Positions 35,217-45,187 are shown, counted from the first letter of the stretch. The stretch is DNA of 64,000 nucleotides from Rhodobacteraceae bacterium HLUCCA08 (GCA_001314655.1 LJSF01000028.1:46347-110346); one strand, 5' to 3'. Numbers and translations are program-made. The notes: generated by a model not told the origin, from the letters alone.

Positions 35217-36710
35217 TCATTCCGCCGCCGTCTTCATCCGGAATCCCTGGTCGATCATGTCCGCCGGTTCGACCGGGTATTCGCCCGAGAAACAGGCATC
35301 GCAATATTGCGGCGCCTTCGGGTCGCGTCCCCCGGCCTCGCCCACCGCGCGATAAAGCCCGTCGAGCGAGATGAATTTCAGGCTGTCGACGCCCAGATGG
35401 TCGCGCATCTCGTCCTCGGACATGGTGGCGGCCAGCAGCTTTTCGCGCTGCGGCGTGTCGACGCCGTAGAAACAGGGCCAGGCGGTGGGGGGCGAGGCGA
35501 TGCGGAAATGCACCTCGGCCGCACCGGCATCGAGGATCATTTCCTTGATCTTGCGGCTGGTGGTGCCGCGCACGACGCTGTCGTCGACCAGGATCACCCG
35601 CTTGCCGCGGATCAGGGCGCGGTTGACGTTCAGCTTGAGCCGCACGCCCATGTTGCGGATCTGTTCGGTCGGTTCGATGAAGGTCCGGCCCATGTATTGA
35701 TTGCGGATGATGCCCATCGCATAAGGAATGCCGCTTTGCAGGCTGAAGCCGATCGCGGCGGGCGTGCCGCTGTCGGGAACCGGGCAGACCAGGTCGGCAT
35801 CGACCGGGGCCTCCTTGGCCAGTTCGCGGCCGATCGCCTCGCGGGTTTCATAGACCGACCGGCCGCCGAGGATCGAATCGGGCCGGCTGAAATAGACATG
35901 TTCGAAGATGCAGAACCGGGACCGCTTGGACCGGAAGGGAAAATGCGACTGCACACCCGTTTCGGCCGAGATCACGACCATTTCGCCCGGCTCGATCTCG
36001 CGGATGAACTCGGCGTTGATGATGTCGAGCGCGCAGGTTTCGCTGGCCAGCACCCAGCCCTCGCCCAGCCGGCCCAGCACCAGCGGGCGCACGCCCAGCG
36101 GGTCGCGGCAGCCGATCAGCTTGGTCCGGGTCATGGCGACCACGGAAAAGGCGCCCTCGACCTTGCGCAGGGCCTCTTCCATCCGGTCGGGGATGGTGCG
36201 GCCCATGGAGCGCGCCATCAGGTGGATGATGCATTCGCTGTCGGAACTGGATTGGAAGATCGAGCCGCGCTCGATCAACTCGCGGCGCAAGGTGATGGCA
36301 TTGGTGATGTTGCCGTTATGGGCGATCGCCGCGCCGCCCATGGAAAATTCGCCGAAGAACGGCTGCACGTCGCGGATCTGGGTCGCGCCCTTGGAGCCGG
36401 CGGTGGAATAGCGCACATGGCCGATGCCGATATGGCCGGGCAGCGTGTTCAGCAGCTTTTCGGAGGTGAAATTGTCGCGCACCAGCCCGAACCGGCGGGC
36501 CGAGTTGAAGCCAAGCGCCGCGTCATGGGTGACGATGCCGCCGGCCTCCTGGCCGCGATGCTGCAGGGCATGCAGGCCAAGCGCCACGATGGAGGCCGCG
36601 TCGATGACGCCGACGGTTCCGAAAACCCCGCATTCCTCGCGCAGCTTGTCGTCGTCGGCATCGGTGCCGGGGTAGTCGAAGGGATGCGCGGGGGGCATGG
36701 GCTTCGGCAT
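35217..36710 (-). CDS. purF: Amidophosphoribosyltransferase
   Basis: 497 residues. It makes phosphoribosylamine from PRPP and glutamine, the first committed purine step. A 26-residue propeptide precedes Cys27 in ECGVFGTVG, the N-terminal nucleophile exposed after cleavage. Other marks are GHVRYSTAGS, HNGNITNA and the PRPP motif VILVDDSVVRGTTSRK. The ATG at 36710 follows GGAG at 10 nt; a second ATG at 36698 is possible. A perfect AAGGAGGT lies 36 nt further upstream with no start codon near it. Confidence 0.97.
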   Translation of the reverse strand: MPKPMPPAHPFDYPGTDADDDKLREECGVFGTVGVIDAASIVALGLHALQHRGQEAGGIVTHDAALGFNSARRFGLVRDNFTSEKLLNTLPGHIGIGHVRYSTAGSKGATQIRDVQPFFGEFSMGGAAIAHNGNITNAITLRRELIERGSIFQSSSDSECIIHLMARSMGRTIPDRMEEALRKVEGAFSVVAMTRTKLIGCRDPLGVRPLVLGRLGEGWVLASETCALDIINAEFIREIEPGEMVVISAETGVQSHFPFRSKRSRFCIFEHVYFSRPDSILGGRSVYETREAIGRELAKEAPVDADLVCPVPDSGTPAAIGFSLQSGIPYAMGIIRNQYMGRTFIEPTEQIRNMGVRLKLNVNRALIRGKRVILVDDSVVRGTTSRKIKEMILDAGAAEVHFRIASPPTAWPCFYGVDTPQREKLLAATMSEDEMRDHLGVDSLKFISLDGLYRAVGEAGGRDPKAPQYCDACFSGEYPVEPADMIDQGFRMKTAAE

Positions 36711-36859
36711 CGGGGCAGCTCCGAATCCGGGGTGGCGTTGCTGCTACCTCCTTAATCGGCTTGCGGGTCGGTGTCACGAAAGGATCACATTTGCGCCCGG
36801 CTTGCGTCCGACCATCCTGTCACAATACCGTGCATCAAAGGTGACGACGAGGTAGAGCG

Positions 36860-37330
36860 ATGAGATCGAACGCAGCGGTAGCTCTGGGTGGTGGCGCGAT
36901 GGCCGCCAGCTATTTCCTGCCCTGGATCGCGGACGGATTCGCGGGCGGATTGCTGGGCGGCTCGGCGGTCATCCCGCACGAGGCGCTGACGCCCCTGGTG
37001 CGCGACCGGGGCGCCGAGACCCCGGTCGAATTGTTGGGCTTCATCGCCACCTTCGCGCTGGCGGGGATCGTCACCGTGCTGGCGCTGGTCAATGCCGCGT
37101 CGCGGATCCTGGTGCTGGCGGCCGGGGCCGCCCCCTTCGCCTGGCTCGGCTGGATGTTCCTGCGGCTCCGGGACGGGGCCTCGGCGGCCGGCCTGCCGAT
37201 GCCGGCGCCGGACAGCGCCGATCTTTCGGCGCTGTGGGAGATCCTGCGCGAGGTGTCGCAGATCGGGCTGTGGGCCTATCTGGGCGCCGCCGTGCTGTTG
37301 CTGATCCTGGCGATCGCCGATCCGGGCTGA
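36860..37330 (+). CDS. Four-helix membrane protein, unknown
   Basis: 156 residues with hydrophobic segments at about 5-25, 57-78, 80-98 and 130-152. I recognise no family. It lies on the opposite strand between purF and cvpA, which are neighbours in many proteobacteria, so it interrupts a conserved gene pair. GAGGTAGAG lies before the ATG. Confidence 0.7.
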   Translation: MRSNAAVALGGGAMAASYFLPWIADGFAGGLLGGSAVIPHEALTPLVRDRGAETPVELLGFIATFALAGIVTVLALVNAASRILVLAAGAAPFAWLGWMFLRLRDGASAAGLPMPAPDSADLSALWEILREVSQIGLWAYLGAAVLLLILAIADPG

Positions 37331-37337
37331 GCCGGGC

Positions 37338-37898
37338 CTATTCGGTCGCGCCGCATTCCCCGACCAGCTGTTCGTACTGGGTCGTGATCCAGCCCAGCGC
37401 CGCCTCGGGGTCCTGTTCGGCGATGGTGCCGGTCAGTTGCGAAAACACCGCCTTGGCGCGGCTGTCGTCGACCATGTCGACCTGCTGCGCCGACAGCACG
37501 GTTTCGTAGACGAAGAACGCCACCGCGACCAGCAGGATGCCGCGCAGCGCGCCAAAGACAAAGCCCAGCCCCTGGTCGACCCCGCCCAGGACCGAGCGTT
37601 GCACGACCGAGGAAAACAGCGGCGTGAAGATCGACACCACCACCAGCACCACGGCAAAGACCGCGGCGAAGGCGGCGATGATCGACAATTGGCAGCTGTC
37701 GCCGATGAAATCGCCCAGCATCGGGATCTGCTTGACCAGCGGCACGGCGCGGTCGGCAAAGACGAAGGCGACGATCGTGGCGGCGATCCAGCCGACGATG
37801 GCCAGCGCCTCGCGGACGAAGCCGCGGGCATAGGCCAGCAAGGCCGACACGACGATGACCAGCGCCACCACGCCGTCGATGATGGTGAAATCGCCCAT
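37338..37898 (-). CDS. cvpA: CvpA family membrane protein
   Basis: 186 residues, four membrane helices. The N-terminal FTIIDGVVALVIVVSALLAYARGFVREAL is typical, with the GFVRE motif, followed by AFVFADRAVPLV and DQGLGFVFGALRGIL. In E. coli CvpA is needed for colicin V production and bile resistance; its biochemical role is unclear. It lies 11 nt after radA on the same strand. Confidence 0.93.
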   Translation of the reverse strand: MGDFTIIDGVVALVIVVSALLAYARGFVREALAIVGWIAATIVAFVFADRAVPLVKQIPMLGDFIGDSCQLSIIAAFAAVFAVVLVVVSIFTPLFSSVVQRSVLGGVDQGLGFVFGALRGILLVAVAFFVYETVLSAQQVDMVDDSRAKAVFSQLTGTIAEQDPEAALGWITTQYEQLVGECGATE

Positions 37899-37909
37899 GC
37901 CTGCCCCTC

Positions 37910-39286
37910 CTACGCCGGGGCTTGACGGTCCCCGAACACCTGGTTCACGAAGTCGGGCAGCGTGGTCATTTCCCGCAACGCCAGTCCCGCATCCCCGCCA
38001 CGCTTGGCGCGTTCGGGGGTGATCGCGGTCCTAAAACCAAGTTTCGCGGCCTCTTTCAATCGGTTTTCCGTCTGGTTGACCGGACGCAGGCCACCAGAGA
38101 GTGAGATTTCGCCGAAAATGACACAATCGGCGGGCAGGGCCGCATCCTCGCGCGCGGACACCAATGCCGCGGCGACGGCCAGGTCGGCGGCCGGTTCGCC
38201 GACCCGCAGCCCGCCGGCGACGTTGAGGTAGACATCGAGCCCGGCGAAGGGAATGCCGGCCCGCGCCTCGAGCACCGCCAGGATCATCGACAGCCGCCCG
38301 CCATCCCAGCCCACCACCGACCGGCGCGGCTGGGAATGCGGGCTGGGCGCGACCAGGGCCTGGAATTCGCACAGCATCGGCCGCGAGCCTTCGATGCCGG
38401 CAAAGACCACCGATCCCGGCGCCGGCTGCCCCCGTTCGGACAGGAACAGCGCCGAGGGGTTGCGCACCTCGACCAGGCCGCGGCCGGTCATTTCAAAGAC
38501 CCCGATCTCTCCGGCCGGGCCGAAGCGGTTCTTGACCGCGCGCAGCAGGCGGAACTGATGGCCGCGCTCGCCCTCGAAATAGAGCACCGTGTCGACCATG
38601 TGTTCGACCACGCGCGGCCCGGCGATGGTGCCTTCCTTGGTGACATGGCCGACCATGACCACGGCGATGCCGCGCTGCTTGGCAAAGGTCGTCAGCTCAT
38701 GCGCCGCCGCGCGCACCTGGCTGACCGAACCGGGCGCGGCCTCGACCGTGTCGAGCCACATGGTCTGGATCGAATCGATGATGACCAGGTCCGGGGCCTC
38801 GGCCTCCAGCGTGGTCAGGATGTCGCGCAGACCGGTTTCGGCGGCCAGCCGCACCGGGCTTTCGGTCAGGCCCAGCCGGCGGGCGCGCATCTGCACCTGG
38901 GCGACGCTTTCCTCGCCCGAGACATAGACGACCCGCAGCCCGTTGCGCGCGAACCGGGCCGCGGCCTGCAACAGCAAGGTCGATTTGCCGATGCCCGGAT
39001 CGCCCCCCACCAGCAGGGCCGAGGCCTTGACCAGCCCGCCGCCCAGCACCCGGTCCAGTTCCTCGACGCCCGACAGGGTGCGCGGCGGTTCGGCCTCTTC
39101 GGTGGCCAGATCGGTCAGCGGGACGGCCCGGCCGCGCGCGCGCCCCAGCGCCTTGGCCCCGGGGCCGGACGACAGCGGCTTGACCTCTTGGATCGTGTTC
39201 CATTCGCCGCAGGTCTCGCAGCGCCCGGCCCATTTCGAGGTGGCGGTGCCGCAGGCGGTGCAGGTGAAACTCGGATCCTTGGCCAT
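37910..39286 (-). CDS. radA: DNA repair protein RadA
   Basis: 458 residues. RadA processes recombination intermediates. Features in order: zinc-binding Cys9/12/23/26, Walker A GDPGIGKSTLLL, the RadA signature KNRFGPAGEIG, and a Lon-protease-like C-terminal domain (RRSVVGWDGGRLSMILAVLEAR). The ATG at 39286 starts right before the zinc motif; the longer open frame is ignored. It forms a unit with cvpA downstream. Confidence 0.95.
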   Translation of the reverse strand: MAKDPSFTCTACGTATSKWAGRCETCGEWNTIQEVKPLSSGPGAKALGRARGRAVPLTDLATEEAEPPRTLSGVEELDRVLGGGLVKASALLVGGDPGIGKSTLLLQAAARFARNGLRVVYVSGEESVAQVQMRARRLGLTESPVRLAAETGLRDILTTLEAEAPDLVIIDSIQTMWLDTVEAAPGSVSQVRAAAHELTTFAKQRGIAVVMVGHVTKEGTIAGPRVVEHMVDTVLYFEGERGHQFRLLRAVKNRFGPAGEIGVFEMTGRGLVEVRNPSALFLSERGQPAPGSVVFAGIEGSRPMLCEFQALVAPSPHSQPRRSVVGWDGGRLSMILAVLEARAGIPFAGLDVYLNVAGGLRVGEPAADLAVAAALVSAREDAALPADCVIFGEISLSGGLRPVNQTENRLKEAAKLGFRTAITPERAKRGGDAGLALREMTTLPDFVNQVFGDRQAPA

Positions 39287-39317
39287 GTTCACCTTTTGGA
39301 CCGTTTCGCGCCCCGCA

Positions 39318-39824
39318 TCAATGGCCCTGCGTCTTGGGGTGTCGAATATCCTCGGGGGGCGGCGCGCCCGCGGCGCGGCGAGGGTCGGACAGCCCGCCTT
39401 GCCGGGCCATGGCGATCGAGATCGCGATCGAGGCAAGGACACAGGCGGTGAACAGATAGAGCCCCCAGGCGCCCTCCACATGGGTCCGGCTGACGCCCTT
39501 CACCACCACCACGTAAAGCGCGATCAGAAAGATGTCGGCCATCGCCAGCTTGCCCAGATAGGACAGCCAGGGCAGGGTCCGCGCATCCAGCAGCCGGAAT
39601 TGCACCAGGGCCAGGCCGATGGTTTTCAGATAGGGCGCGAAGATCGCGAAGGCGGTGACCACCAGGGCCAGGAAGACATCCGTGCCCCACAGCGATTGCA
39701 GCCCCGAGATGATCGAGATTTCGTTGAGCCCGAAGATCGGCAGCATCGCCGCGCGCAGCAGCGGCGCGAACCAGGCGATGGGGAACAGGACCAGCAGGGC
39801 CAGGTTGAGGATGCGCAGGGTCAT
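39318..39824 (-). CDS. PqiA-family (paraquat-inducible protein A) membrane protein
   Basis: 168 residues with four membrane helices. Recognisable PqiA-type stretches are FPIAWFAPLLRAAMLPIFG near the N-terminus, FAIFAPYLKTIGLALVQF, and LSYLGKLAMADIFLIALYVV. It is a single PqiA unit, about half the length of E. coli PqiA. The family is linked to envelope lipid transport, but the role of single-unit members is unknown. It lies 31 nt upstream of radA. Confidence 0.8.
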   Translation of the reverse strand: MTLRILNLALLVLFPIAWFAPLLRAAMLPIFGLNEISIISGLQSLWGTDVFLALVVTAFAIFAPYLKTIGLALVQFRLLDARTLPWLSYLGKLAMADIFLIALYVVVVKGVSRTHVEGAWGLYLFTACVLASIAISIAMARQGGLSDPRRAAGAPPPEDIRHPKTQGH

Positions 39825-39862
39825 GGCGCTTCAAGTGGCGCCTGCGCTGCGGCTGTTCAAGC

Positions 39863-40621
39863 CTATTCCGCGGCCGGGCGGTCCGGGATCGGCACCACAT
39901 TGGCGCCGTCGCGGCCCAGGGTATAGCCCAGGGCGGGCAGGGTGGCCTGCAATTGTTCCTCGAGCTGGCCCAGTCGCGAGGCGACGACGCTTTCCTCCAG
40001 CTCGACCTGCTGGGACCATTTGCGGATGCCGCGCAGGGCGTGGTGGGCCTCGACGATCAGCTGCTGCTGGCGTTCGGCCTCTTGCTGGCGCTGGCGCAGG
40101 AACATCCTGGCCCTTGCGACCTTTTCGTCGGAATAGATATCGGCCAGATCGCGCGCGGTGTGCGACATCTGCGCGGCCAGCTCCAGAAGCTCCGGCTCCA
40201 GCCGGTCCAGCTCGGGGTGATCGCGCAGATAGGCGAGCCGTTCGCGCACCGCGTCGAATTCGCTCGACAGGCTGAAGACGCCGGCGCGGTCGGCGGTATG
40301 GGCCAGGTGATAGGCGCGGGCGACATCCTCCATCGAGACCTGGAATTGCCGGTGGCTGCGTTCCAGCGCCGCGACCCGGCGGGTGGCCGGCAGATAGAGC
40401 AGCAGGCTGCACAGCAGGAGGGTGATGCCGATCTGGGTGGCGTGGCCGGCATGGAGCCAGGTCAGGTCGCCGAACTGCGCATAAAGGGTGAGCCAGGGCA
40501 AAAGGCCCAGGGCGGCGGCGAGGGTGTAGCCCAGCGCGATCAACGCCATGAGGACGATAAGGCCGGTGGCCAGAACCCGAAGCCCGGTCTGGGCCTGTTC
40601 GAACACAACACGCACGGACAC
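39863..40621 (-). CDS. Membrane-anchored coiled-coil protein, unknown
   Basis: 252 residues from a GTG preceded by GGGGGG. Two membrane helices at the N-terminus (about 16-45 and 60-80) are followed by a long helical, charged region predicted as coiled coil (about 85-230, including LRQRQQEAERQQQLIVEAHHAL). I recall close relatives labelled 'DNA repair protein' because of the radA neighbourhood, but nothing in the sequence supports that. Two helices plus a cytoplasmic coiled coil suggest a scaffold or sensor, which is inference. A 9-bp hairpin lies in its leader. Confidence 0.7.
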   Translation of the reverse strand: MSVRVVFEQAQTGLRVLATGLIVLMALIALGYTLAAALGLLPWLTLYAQFGDLTWLHAGHATQIGITLLLCSLLLYLPATRRVAALERSHRQFQVSMEDVARAYHLAHTADRAGVFSLSSEFDAVRERLAYLRDHPELDRLEPELLELAAQMSHTARDLADIYSDEKVARARMFLRQRQQEAERQQQLIVEAHHALRGIRKWSQQVELEESVVASRLGQLEEQLQATLPALGYTLGRDGANVVPIPDRPAAE

Positions 40622-40635
40622 CTGACAACCCCCCA

Positions 40636-40658
40636 GTCGCTTTGCCCAACAAAGCGAC
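40636..40658. other. Perfect 9-bp stem-loop in a 296-nt gap
   Basis: GTCGCTTTG (40636-40644) and CAAAGCGAC (40650-40658) flank a 5-nt loop, 15 nt upstream of the minus-strand GTG start at 40621. It could be a leader structure or a regulator site. The rest of the gap to 40917 holds no coding frame, promoter or repeat I can support. Confidence 0.5.
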
Positions 40659-40917
40659 GATAAGCAAAAACTTGCCGATGGCTAAAGGGGAAAGTCGGCC
40701 ATTCCTGCTCAAGCACCGGAAAAACCGAAGAAATCCGGACCGGACGTTGCTTTGTTGCGGTATCGTGGACAGTCTCGCGAACGTCCGTGTCGGTGTTTCC
40801 GATGCCCGGCCCCGATATCTGCCGGTCGGTCGGGTGCGCCCGGCTGTGGATCGGGCCTGGTGCAGGATGTTGTGGGCCATGTCCCGGTCGGCCGCAACGG
40901 GCGCCGATTCGGATCGC

Positions 40918-41664
40918 CTAGCGCAGGGTTTCGATCGGGCCCTCGGCGCGGCCATGGATGAACTGGGTGACATAGGGGTCGTCGCAGGTATCGAGCTGCG
41001 CCACCGGGCCGGTCCAGCGGATCTTGCCGGCATGCAGCATGGCGACATCGTCGGCGATGGCGCGGACGCTGGTCATGTCATGGGTGATGGTGATCGCGGT
41101 GGCGCCCATCTCGGTCACGATTTCGCGGATCAGATCGTTGATCACCCCGGCCATGATCGGGTCGAGGCCGGTGGTCGGTTCGTCGAAAAAGATGATTTCC
41201 GGCTCGGCGGCGATGGCCCGGGCCAGACCGGCGCGTTTCTGCATCCCGCCCGACAATTCGGCGGGGTAGAGGTCGGCGACCTCGGGGCCCAGGCCGACGC
41301 GGGCCAGTTTCTGCAGGGCGATCTCGCGCGCCTGCGCCTTGGGGCGTTTCTGCGCCCCGCGCAGCAGGCGGAAGGCGACATTCTGCCAGACCGGCAGGCT
41401 GTCGAACAGCGCCGCACCCTGGAACAGCATCCCGAACCGGGCCAGCAGCGCGTCGCGGTCGCTGCGGGTCACGTCCCGGCCATCCACGCTGACGGTGCCG
41501 CCATCGGGGGCAACCAGGCCCAGGATGCACTTGATCAGCACCGATTTGCCGGTGCCGGACCCGCCGATCACCACCATGGAATGGCCCTTGCCGACCGACA
41601 GGTCGACGCCGCGCAGGACGGCGTTGGATCCGAAGCTCTTGGTGACTTGGGCCAGTTCGATCAT
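40918..41664 (-). CDS. mlaF: Lipid-transport ABC ATPase MlaF
   Basis: 248 residues. ATPase of the Mla/Ttg2-type system that moves phospholipids between outer and inner membranes. Walker A is GGSGTGKS (34-41), the signature LSGGMQKRAGLARAI near 137, and Walker B EIIFFDEPTTGLDPI; the LSGGMQKR variant is typical of MlaF. The ATG at 41664 overlaps the mlaE stop, so the shorter start is right although the frame runs on. No mlaD-like gene lies in this window. Confidence 0.93.
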   Translation of the reverse strand: MIELAQVTKSFGSNAVLRGVDLSVGKGHSMVVIGGSGTGKSVLIKCILGLVAPDGGTVSVDGRDVTRSDRDALLARFGMLFQGAALFDSLPVWQNVAFRLLRGAQKRPKAQAREIALQKLARVGLGPEVADLYPAELSGGMQKRAGLARAIAAEPEIIFFDEPTTGLDPIMAGVINDLIREIVTEMGATAITITHDMTSVRAIADDVAMLHAGKIRWTGPVAQLDTCDDPYVTQFIHGRAEGPIETLR

Positions 41665-42437
41665 GCGGAAAAGAACGCCTCCGTCAGCAGGAAATTGGCG
41701 GCCAGGATCAGCACCGCGGCGACCACCACCGAGGTCTTGGTCGCGGCCCCGACACCTTGCGCGCCCCGGGCGGAATTCATGCCGAAATAGCAGCCCATCA
41801 GGGCGGCGATGAAGCCGAAGACCGCGCCCTTGGTCAGCGACGAGATGATGTCGAGCGGTTCGAGGAAATCGGCGGTGTTCTGCAGGTAGACATGGGGCGA
41901 AAAGCCCAGCCGCTCGGTCGCGACCAGGTAGCCGCCCAGGATGCCGATCACATCGGCCACGGCGACCAGCAGCGGCATCACCAGCGTCGCGGCCAGCAGC
42001 CGCGGCACGGTGAGGTATTTCATCGGGTGGGTCGACAGCGTCACCAGCGCGTCGATCTGTTCGGTGACCTTCATCGTCGCGATCTCGGCCGCGATGGAAG
42101 AGGTCACCCGGGCGGCGAACATCAGGCCCACCAGCACCGGCCCGAGTTCGCGCACCATGCCGATGGCGGTGATCTGGGGCATGACCTCTTCGGCGTTGAA
42201 CCGCGCGCCGCCGGCATAGATCTGCAGCGCCAGCGCGCCGCCGGTGAACAGCGCGGTCAGGCCGACCACGGGCAGCGACAGGTACCCCACCTGCCACAGC
42301 GCGGCGGCGAATTCCCGGCCATAGAAGGGCGGGCGCGCCAGGTGCGACAGGGCGCGGGCGGTGAACAGGATCAGCCGCCCGATACTGGCCAGAAGCGCCA
42401 GCACGGCCGCGCCGATCATGGCCAGCGCGCGGGTCAT
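41661..42437 (-). CDS. mlaE: Lipid-transport ABC permease MlaE
   Basis: 258 residues. MlaE/YrbE permease: [17 protein letters not shown], then [39 protein letters not shown] (split across the conserved loop), and a C-terminal [26 protein letters not shown] helix. It overlaps alr by 4 nt on one side and mlaF by 4 nt on the other, so alr, mlaE and mlaF form a coupled unit. Confidence 0.94.
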   Translation of the reverse strand: MTRALAMIGAAVLALLASIGRLILFTARALSHLARPPFYGREFAAALWQVGYLSLPVVGLTALFTGGALALQIYAGGARFNAEEVMPQITAIGMVRELGPVLVGLMFAARVTSSIAAEIATMKVTEQIDALVTLSTHPMKYLTVPRLLAATLVMPLLVAVADVIGILGGYLVATERLGFSPHVYLQNTADFLEPLDIISSLTKGAVFGFIAALMGCYFGMNSARGAQGVGAATKTSVVVAAVLILAANFLLTEAFFSA

Positions 42438-43471
42438 CCGCCGTGGTAATGGCGCTGGTAGCGCGTGCCGAGGCCGGTCAGCACCTCGTAGCCGATCGTG
42501 CCGGCCAGGTCGGCGATGGCGTCCACGCCCTGCTGCGGGCCAAGAAGCGTCAGCGCGCCCGGGACCTCGGCCAGGTCGGTGACATCGGCGGTGATCAGGT
42601 CCATCGAGACGCGCCCGACCACCGGCACCGGCCGGTCATCGGCCCAGAGCCGCCCCTGGTTCGACAGGATCCGGTGGATGCCGTCGGCATAGCCCGCGGC
42701 GACGGTCGCCAGCCGGGTCTGGCGGGTCGCGGTCCAGGTATTGCCATAGCCCACGGTTTCGCCCGGCTCCACGTCGCGCAGCTGGATCACCGGCAGGTCG
42801 AGATGGGCGACGGGCCGGGCCGCGTCGAAGGGCCGGCCGCCGTACAGGCCGATGCCGGGGCGGGTGACGTCGAAATGATACTCCGGACCCAGCAGGATGC
42901 CCCCCGTCGCCGCCAGCGATCGGGGCACGGCGATGCCGTCGGTCATCAGGTGGAACTGGTCCAGCTGCTGGCGGTTCATCGGGTGATCGGGGTCGTCGGC
43001 GCAGGCCAGGTGGCTCATCACCAGGACCGGATCGCGCGACAGGGCCAGTTCGGCCACCGCGGCCCATTCCGGCAATTCCAGCCCCAGCCGGTTCATGCCG
43101 GTATCGAGCTGGAGGCCGAAAGGATGGCCGGGCAGGGCCTCCAGGTGGCGGGTCAGCTGGCCCACGGTGTTGATCATCGGCACCAGGCCCAGGTCGGCGA
43201 TCATGTCGGTATCGCCGCGCATATGGCCCGAAAAGACGCAGATTTCCGCGTTCGGCCCCAGCGCCTGGCGCAGCGCCGCGCCTTCCTCGGCCACGGCGAC
43301 GAAGAACCGCCGGGCGCCGGCCCGGGCAAGCGCGCGGGCGACCTTTTCGGCGCCGAGGCCATAGCCGTCGGCCTTGACCACGGCCGCGGTTTCGCAGGCG
43401 GTTTTGCCATCCAGCGCACGCCAGTTGGCGGCCAGCGCATCGAGATCAACAGTAAGACGACCGGTACCCAT
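42434..43471 (-). CDS. alr: Alanine racemase
   Basis: 345 residues. A PLP enzyme that makes D-alanine for peptidoglycan. The PLP lysine is in [15 protein letters not shown] (about 32-46), and the C-terminal part has [26 protein letters not shown] and [15 protein letters not shown]. The second catalytic Tyr lies in the AAGYADG region. Starts with ATG at 43471. The 219-nt gap to dnaB upstream contains GC-rich inverted repeats but no clear terminator. Confidence 0.95.
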   Translation of the reverse strand: MGTGRLTVDLDALAANWRALDGKTACETAAVVKADGYGLGAEKVARALARAGARRFFVAVAEEGAALRQALGPNAEICVFSGHMRGDTDMIADLGLVPMINTVGQLTRHLEALPGHPFGLQLDTGMNRLGLELPEWAAVAELALSRDPVLVMSHLACADDPDHPMNRQQLDQFHLMTDGIAVPRSLAATGGILLGPEYHFDVTRPGIGLYGGRPFDAARPVAHLDLPVIQLRDVEPGETVGYGNTWTATRQTRLATVAAGYADGIHRILSNQGRLWADDRPVPVVGRVSMDLITADVTDLAEVPGALTLLGPQQGVDAIADLAGTIGYEVLTGLGTRYQRHYHGG

Positions 43472-43690
43472 GGCGCCGGGTTTTGGCAGGCGCTTGCCCC
43501 GCCGTCCAGAGTGAATAGCGACCGGGCGCGCGGTTATCGAAAGGAGCGCTTCCGCGCGCTTTCATTCCGCACGCGGCACCGCGATGCGCCGATGCCGCGC
43601 CGGGGCGCGTGGCCGCCGGTCCGGGGGCGCCGGCCCCGGACGGGCGCGTATGCCCCGCGGCATGTTCGGGACCCGACGACGCCGCGGGCG

Positions 43691-45187
43691 TCAGCCGAAA
43701 TCGCCGCCCGAGCTTTGTTGCCAGGGTTTGACCAGGTTGCCGAACCGGGTGAATTCGGCCTCGAAGCTGAGCTCAACCGGGCCGATCGGGCCGTGGCGCT
43801 GCTTGCCGATGATGACCTCGGCCTTGCCGTGCAGGCGCGACATCCGGTCCTGCCAGGCGGCCATTTCCTCGAGCCGGTCGTCCGAGGGTTTTTCGCGTTC
43901 GGCGTAATATTCCTCGCGGAAGACGAACATGACCACGTCGGCATCCTGTTCGATCGAGCCGGATTCGCGCAGGTCGGACAATTGCGGGCGCTTGTCGTCG
44001 CGGCTCTCGACCTGGCGCGACAGCTGCGACAGGGCGATGACGGGGATGTCGAGCTCCTTGGCGATCGCCTTCAGACCCATGGTGATTTCGCTGATCTCGT
44101 TCACCCGGTTCTCGGTGCGGCCGGCGCCGCGCAGCAATTGCAGGTAGTCGACGACCAGCAGGTCGAGCCCCTGGTTGCGCTTGAGCCGCCGGGCCCGCGC
44201 GGCGACCTGCGAAATCGGCAGGGCGGGCGTGTCGTCGATATAGAGCGGACAGGATTCGAGCTGCTTGGCGGCCTCGACGAAGCGGCGGAACTCGGTTTCG
44301 TCCATGTCGCCCTGGCGGATCTTGTGGCTCGAGATCCGCGAGGCTTCGGCGAGGATCCGGCCGGCAAGCTGTTCGGCGCTCATCTCCAGGCTGAAGAAGC
44401 CGACGACCCCGCCATCGAGCGTGCCCTCGGTGCCATCGGGCAATTGCCCCTTGCGATAGGCCTTGGCGATGTTGAAGGCGATGTTGGTGGCCAGCGAGGT
44501 CTTGCCCATCGACGGCCGGCCGGCCAGGATCAGCAGGTCGGACTTGTGCAGCCCGCCCAGCTTCTTGTCGAGGTCGACCAGGTCGGTGGCGATCCCGGCC
44601 AGCCCGCCATCGCGCTGATAGGCGGCATTGGCGACATTGACCGCGGTGGTGACGGCCTTGAGAAAGGATTGAAAGCCGCTTTCGGTCTTGCCCTGTTCGG
44701 CCAGCTTGTAGAGCGCCTGTTCGGCCTCGACGATCTGTTCGCGCGGTTCGCTGTCGACATCGACCCGGGCGGCCTTGTCCGAGATGTCGCGGCCCAGGCG
44801 CATGAGTTCGCGCCGGATCGCGAAATCATAGATCATCTGGGCGTAGTCGCGTGCCGCGAAGGCCGAGATCGCGGCACCGGCCAGGCGGGCCAGATAGGCC
44901 GGTCCGCCCAGTTCCATCAGCCCCGGATCGTCCTCGAGAAAGGCCTTGAGCGTGACCGGGCTGGCCAGGGCGTTCTTGGAGATCCGATCGGCCGCGGTGC
45001 GGAAGATGCGGGCATGCACCGGGTCGTAGAAATGATCCTCGGTGACGATCGCGGCGACCCGGTCGTAGATGTCGTTGTTGGTCAGGATCGCGCCCAGAAG
45101 CTGCTGTTCGGCCTCGATCGAATGGGGCATCTTGTCGGCATCGGCGGTATCGGTGCCGGATGCGTTGAAGCTTGTAATCTCGTTCAT
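43691..45187 (-). CDS. dnaB: Replicative DNA helicase DnaB
   Basis: 498 residues. N-terminal DnaB domain (PHSIEAEQQLLGAILTNN), linker, and a RecA-like ATPase domain with Walker A GRPSMGKTSLA (about 219-229), LEMSAEQLAGR, VVDYLQLL and the C-terminal DADVVMFVFREEYY. It unwinds the chromosome at the fork. The ATG at 45187 (MNEITSF) has AGGGGCAGG upstream and matches the family start. The upstream gap carries two inverted TGTGGACAA-like sites. Confidence 0.96.
   Translation of the reverse strand: MNEITSFNASGTDTADADKMPHSIEAEQQLLGAILTNNDIYDRVAAIVTEDHFYDPVHARIFRTAADRISKNALASPVTLKAFLEDDPGLMELGGPAYLARLAGAAISAFAARDYAQMIYDFAIRRELMRLGRDISDKAARVDVDSEPREQIVEAEQALYKLAEQGKTESGFQSFLKAVTTAVNVANAAYQRDGGLAGIATDLVDLDKKLGGLHKSDLLILAGRPSMGKTSLATNIAFNIAKAYRKGQLPDGTEGTLDGGVVGFFSLEMSAEQLAGRILAEASRISSHKIRQGDMDETEFRRFVEAAKQLESCPLYIDDTPALPISQVAARARRLKRNQGLDLLVVDYLQLLRGAGRTENRVNEISEITMGLKAIAKELDIPVIALSQLSRQVESRDDKRPQLSDLRESGSIEQDADVVMFVFREEYYAEREKPSDDRLEEMAAWQDRMSRLHGKAEVIIGKQRHGPIGPVELSFEAEFTRFGNLVKPWQQSSGGDFG

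Noticed and set aside
36746-36753. Perfect AAGGAGGT (minus strand) upstream of purF
   Set aside because: No ATG, GTG or TTG follows at a usable distance, and an in-frame stop separates it from purF. Probably chance.
43472-43690. GC-rich inverted repeats in the alr-dnaB gap as a terminator
   Set aside because: Stems are imperfect and no U-rich run follows; the gap holds nothing else I can support.
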